From: Candidatus Galligastranaerophilus intestinavium
GTDB taxonomy: Bacteria; Cyanobacteriota; Vampirovibrionia; Gastranaerophilales; Gastranaerophilaceae
Direction of reading: 5' to 3'
Length of the DNA: 35,279 nt
Assembly (NCBI GenBank): GCA_018716625.1
Contig: DVJQ01000050.1
Span: 1 to 35,279 of the forward strand
This document shows, piece by piece, positions 33,977 to 35,279 of this stretch. The translations under genes and the position numbers were made by a program. Below the pieces are notes generated by a model that searched no databases, had not been told where the DNA came from, and saw nothing but the letters and a program-made list of their open reading frames with translations. Position 1 is the first letter of the stretch. Every line of letters begins with the position of its first letter.

Positions 33977-35011
33977 TTATGGAAATATTGCTATATTTTG
34001 CAGTGCTGTTTTTTCGTTTAAATTAAACATAATGTTCATATTTTGAACTGCTTGCCCCGAGGCTCCTTTGTATAGATTATCTATTGCGCTAAAGACCATT
34101 ATTCTTTTTGTTCGTGTGTCTTTAAAAATACTTATGTCGCAATAGTTTGTGCCTTTTGTCCATCGTGTTTGCGCTTCTTCATCCAAAAGCCTTATAAAGG
34201 GTTTATCCTTGTAATATTTTTTATAAATTTCTTTTATGTCGTTTAATTCAAAATCTTTATTTGGTTTTAGGTAAACACTTGCTAAAATTCCCCTGTTCAT
34301 GGGTATTAAGTGCGGTGTAAAGTTTATAAGTACATTTTGTTTTGAAATGTCGCCAAGTATTTGCTCAATTTCGGGGGTGTGTCTGTGGGAGGCAACTTTA
34401 TAGGGTTTAATTGTTTCGTTACATTCGCAAAAGAGTGTGTCAATGTTTAGTCCTCTGCCTGCACCTGTCACACCTGATTTTGCATCAATTATTATTTCAT
34501 CGGGGTAAATAATACCTTCTTTTAAAAGCGGTGCAACGGCAAGGATAGAGGCGGTTGCGTAGCAGCCCGGGTTTGCAACAAGTCTTGCGTGTTTAATTTT
34601 TTCAAAATTCCACTCAGGCAGACCGTATACGGCTTCATTTAAAAGGTTTTGCCCAAAGTGTTCGGTTTTATACCATTTTTCATAGGTTTCTTTATTGTTT
34701 AATCTAAAATCCGCCCCTAAGTCTATTACTTTTGTATTGTTTAATATATCCTCATTAATTTTTGCGCTTGCAATTCCATGGGGTAGGGCAAGGAAGATAA
34801 CATCTGCTTTTTTGGAAATTTCTTCAATATTTTCTGTTTCAAGTTCGATATCTAAAACCCCTTTGAAATTTTTATAAATATCGGAAAATAGTTGTCCGCA
34901 GTAGCTTTTGCTCACTAAAGAAACAATTTCGACATTTTTGTGATGTGCAAGTATTGCTGCAAGAACTGCTCCTGAGTAACCTGTTGCCCCTATTATCGCT
35001 GCTTTTATCAT
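33977..35011 (-). CDS. argC: N-acetyl-gamma-glutamyl-phosphate reductase
   Basis: It reduces N-acetylglutamyl phosphate to the semialdehyde with NADPH. The NADP site is GATGYSG (9-14 region), the catalytic cysteine is Cys150 in VANPGCYATA, and SGVTGAGRG and HRHTPEIEQ are also conserved. At 344 residues it is full length. It is the first gene of the operon. AAAGG lies six bases before its ATG and only ~10 bases after the terminator hairpin, so read-through of that terminator decides expression of the whole operon. Confidence 0.97.
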   Translation of the reverse strand: MIKAAIIGATGYSGAVLAAILAHHKNVEIVSLVSKSYCGQLFSDIYKNFKGVLDIELETENIEEISKKADVIFLALPHGIASAKINEDILNNTKVIDLGADFRLNNKETYEKWYKTEHFGQNLLNEAVYGLPEWNFEKIKHARLVANPGCYATASILAVAPLLKEGIIYPDEIIIDAKSGVTGAGRGLNIDTLFCECNETIKPYKVASHRHTPEIEQILGDISKQNVLINFTPHLIPMNRGILASVYLKPNKDFELNDIKEIYKKYYKDKPFIRLLDEEAQTRWTKGTNYCDISIFKDTRTKRIMVFSAIDNLYKGASGQAVQNMNIMFNLNEKTALQNIAIFP

Positions 35012-35030
35012 TTTTTACCTTTCATTATGC

Positions 35031-35074
35031 AAAAAAGCCTCCCTTTTTAAGGTTTTGTCCTTTAAGGGAGGCTT
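35031..35074 (-). terminator. Intrinsic terminator (attenuator) before argC
   Basis: On the minus strand AAGCCTCCCTT (35074-35064) pairs perfectly over 11 bp with AAGGGAGGCTT (35045-35035); an inner AAGG/CCTT extension closes the ACAAAA loop. A run of six U (35036-35031) follows. The U-run exists only in the minus direction, so the terminator acts on transcripts heading into argC, between the leader ORF and the operon. Confidence 0.9.
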
Positions 35075-35103
35075 AATAAATTTATCTTAGAAATTTACAC
35101 ACT

Positions 35104-35136
35104 GACAAAACTTAATAAGACTCCAATCTTATTAAG
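35104..35136 (-). promoter_or_regulatory. Leader hairpin and antiterminator segments of the arg attenuator
   Basis: On the minus strand, segment 1 CTTAATAAGA (35136-35127) and segment 2 TCTTATTAAG (35120-35111) form a perfect 10-bp hairpin overlapping the last codons of the leader ORF. Segment 2 runs on as GTTTTGTC (35111-35104). This is complementary to GACAAAAC in the terminator loop (35059-35052), and TTAAG/CTTAA extends the pairing with one bulged base. Segment 1 can also pair as GCTTAATAA (35137-35129) with TTATTAAGC (35079-35071), which overlaps the terminator's 5' arm. These mutually exclusive pairings are the expected switch of an attenuator. Confidence 0.7.
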
Positions 35137-35174
35137 CGTCGGCGGATAAATCTAACTTGTTGGTTTAATTTCAT
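35112..35174 (-). CDS. Arginine-rich leader peptide of the arg operon
   Basis: A 20-codon ORF with ATG at 35174, AGAGG six bases upstream, and a TAA stop at 35114-35112. Five of its 20 codons are arginine: codon 8 (AGA), 11-13 (CGC, CGA, CGC) and 16 (AGA); the core reads RFIRRRLIR. It lies between a strong promoter and a terminator in front of seven arginine genes, and its 3' end forms one arm of a hairpin. The arrangement matches leader peptides such as TrpL and HisL, in which ribosome stalling at codons for the end product prevents termination. The peptide itself probably has no other role. It is too short for routine gene callers. Confidence 0.85.
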   Translation of the reverse strand: MKLNQQVRFIRRRLIRLESY

Positions 35175-35196
35175 TTTTTTCCTCTTGTTTTGATTT

Positions 35197-35225
35197 ATTA
35201 GAACATTTTTTTTACTGCTTGTCAA
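35197..35225 (-). promoter_or_regulatory. arg operon promoter
   Basis: On the minus strand a consensus TTGACA (35225-35220), a 17-base spacer and TCTAAT (35202-35197). Transcription would start near 35190, five bases before the leader-peptide Shine-Dalgarno. No ArgR-box pair is recognisable over it. Confidence 0.8.
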
Positions 35226-35240
35226 TCATTAATTGTATTA

Positions 35241-35252
35241 TATACACGTATA
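35241..35252. promoter_or_regulatory. Short inverted repeat upstream of the arg promoter
   Basis: TATAC-AC-GTATA, 5-bp arms with a two-base centre, about 15 bases upstream of the -35. It may be a protein site or part of a divergent promoter, but arms this short can arise by chance in AT-rich DNA. Confidence 0.25.
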
Positions 35253-35279
35253 ATGTAAAAATTACTTAATAAATTATCA

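Noticed and set aside
35031-35074. Hairpin as terminator of a gene right of the window
   Set aside because: A promoter and leader ORF lie just upstream on the same strand, and the U-run is oriented toward argC, so it is an attenuator and not the end of another gene. On the plus strand no T-run follows.
35012-35225. T-box riboswitch for arginine before argC
   Set aside because: No T-box consensus or Stem I elements are recognisable, the region between promoter and terminator is short (~160 bases), and it is occupied by a translatable leader ORF.
35197-35260. ArgR operator at the arg promoter
   Set aside because: No pair of ARG boxes of the AT-rich TGAAT...ATTCA type was seen; only a 5-bp inverted repeat upstream, too weak to call.
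1-35279. Alternative genetic code or TGA recoding
   Set aside because: All conserved proteins read through cleanly with code 11, tryptophan is TGG, and TGA acts as a stop in three genes.
1-35279. CRISPR arrays, insertion sequences, tRNA or rRNA genes
   Set aside because: No regular direct repeats, transposase-like proteins or terminal inverted repeats were seen, and no tRNA or rRNA sequence was recognised by eye; tRNAscan would be needed to exclude a tRNA firmly.

Overview
This is a low-GC, gene-dense bacterial chromosome segment with standard genetic code 11. It carries 36 protein genes plus one 20-codon leader ORF, and no stretch over 300 bases lacks a feature. A rubrerythrin and a HydE-type [FeFe]-hydrogenase maturase point to an anaerobic fermenter. 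Cell-surface sugar genes (UDP-xylose synthesis, a GT11 fucosyltransferase-like enzyme) suggest an organism with a decorated envelope, perhaps host-associated. The gene mix would fit the non-photosynthetic cyanobacterial sister group (Vampirovibrionia/Melainabacteria, Gastranaerophilales), but this is inference from gene content; no rRNA or other phylogenetic marker was compared.

Layout. 1-4.5 kb (+): translation start/end processing and metabolism (def, fmt, aroH) leading into a paired M16 protease, one subunit with an intact zinc site and one without. 4.5-10.8 kb (+): a PilZ protein, a TPR protein, two peptide-type ABC permeases without ATPase or binding protein, an MgtC-like membrane protein and a membrane-anchored TPR protein. 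10.8-15.2 kb (+): infB-rbfA-truB and a GerMN-domain protein. 15.2-21 kb (mostly -): an accessory block with a GT11 enzyme, a regulator built of four tandem GntR-type winged helices, a divergent rubrerythrin, and a GT2-uxs-ugd operon for UDP-xylose. 21-27.2 kb: HAD phosphatase, an unrecognised protein, pgeF, a ThiF/MoeB-like E1 enzyme, hydE, a small membrane protein, ilvA-ridA. 27.2-35.2 kb (-): a complete argCJBDGHF operon.

The strongest discovery candidate lies in the 268 bases upstream of argC. On the minus strand a canonical promoter is followed by a Shine-Dalgarno and a 20-codon ORF with five arginine codons, three of them consecutive. Next come a perfect 10-bp hairpin overlapping the end of that ORF, a downstream segment complementary to the terminator loop, and a strong intrinsic terminator just before argC. 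This has the architecture of ribosome-mediated transcription attenuation of an arginine operon. Bacterial arginine genes are more usually controlled by ArgR-type repressors, so an arginine leader peptide here is unusual.

Other points of interest are the four-winged-helix GntR protein without an effector domain, a 20-bp palindromic operator on the rubrerythrin promoter, a 26-bp perfect palindrome between divergent genes, several genes whose ATG lies exactly six bases after a -10-like hexamer with no Shine-Dalgarno (leaderless candidates), overlapping convergent stop codons, and TGA stops seen only inside ATGA start/stop overlaps.
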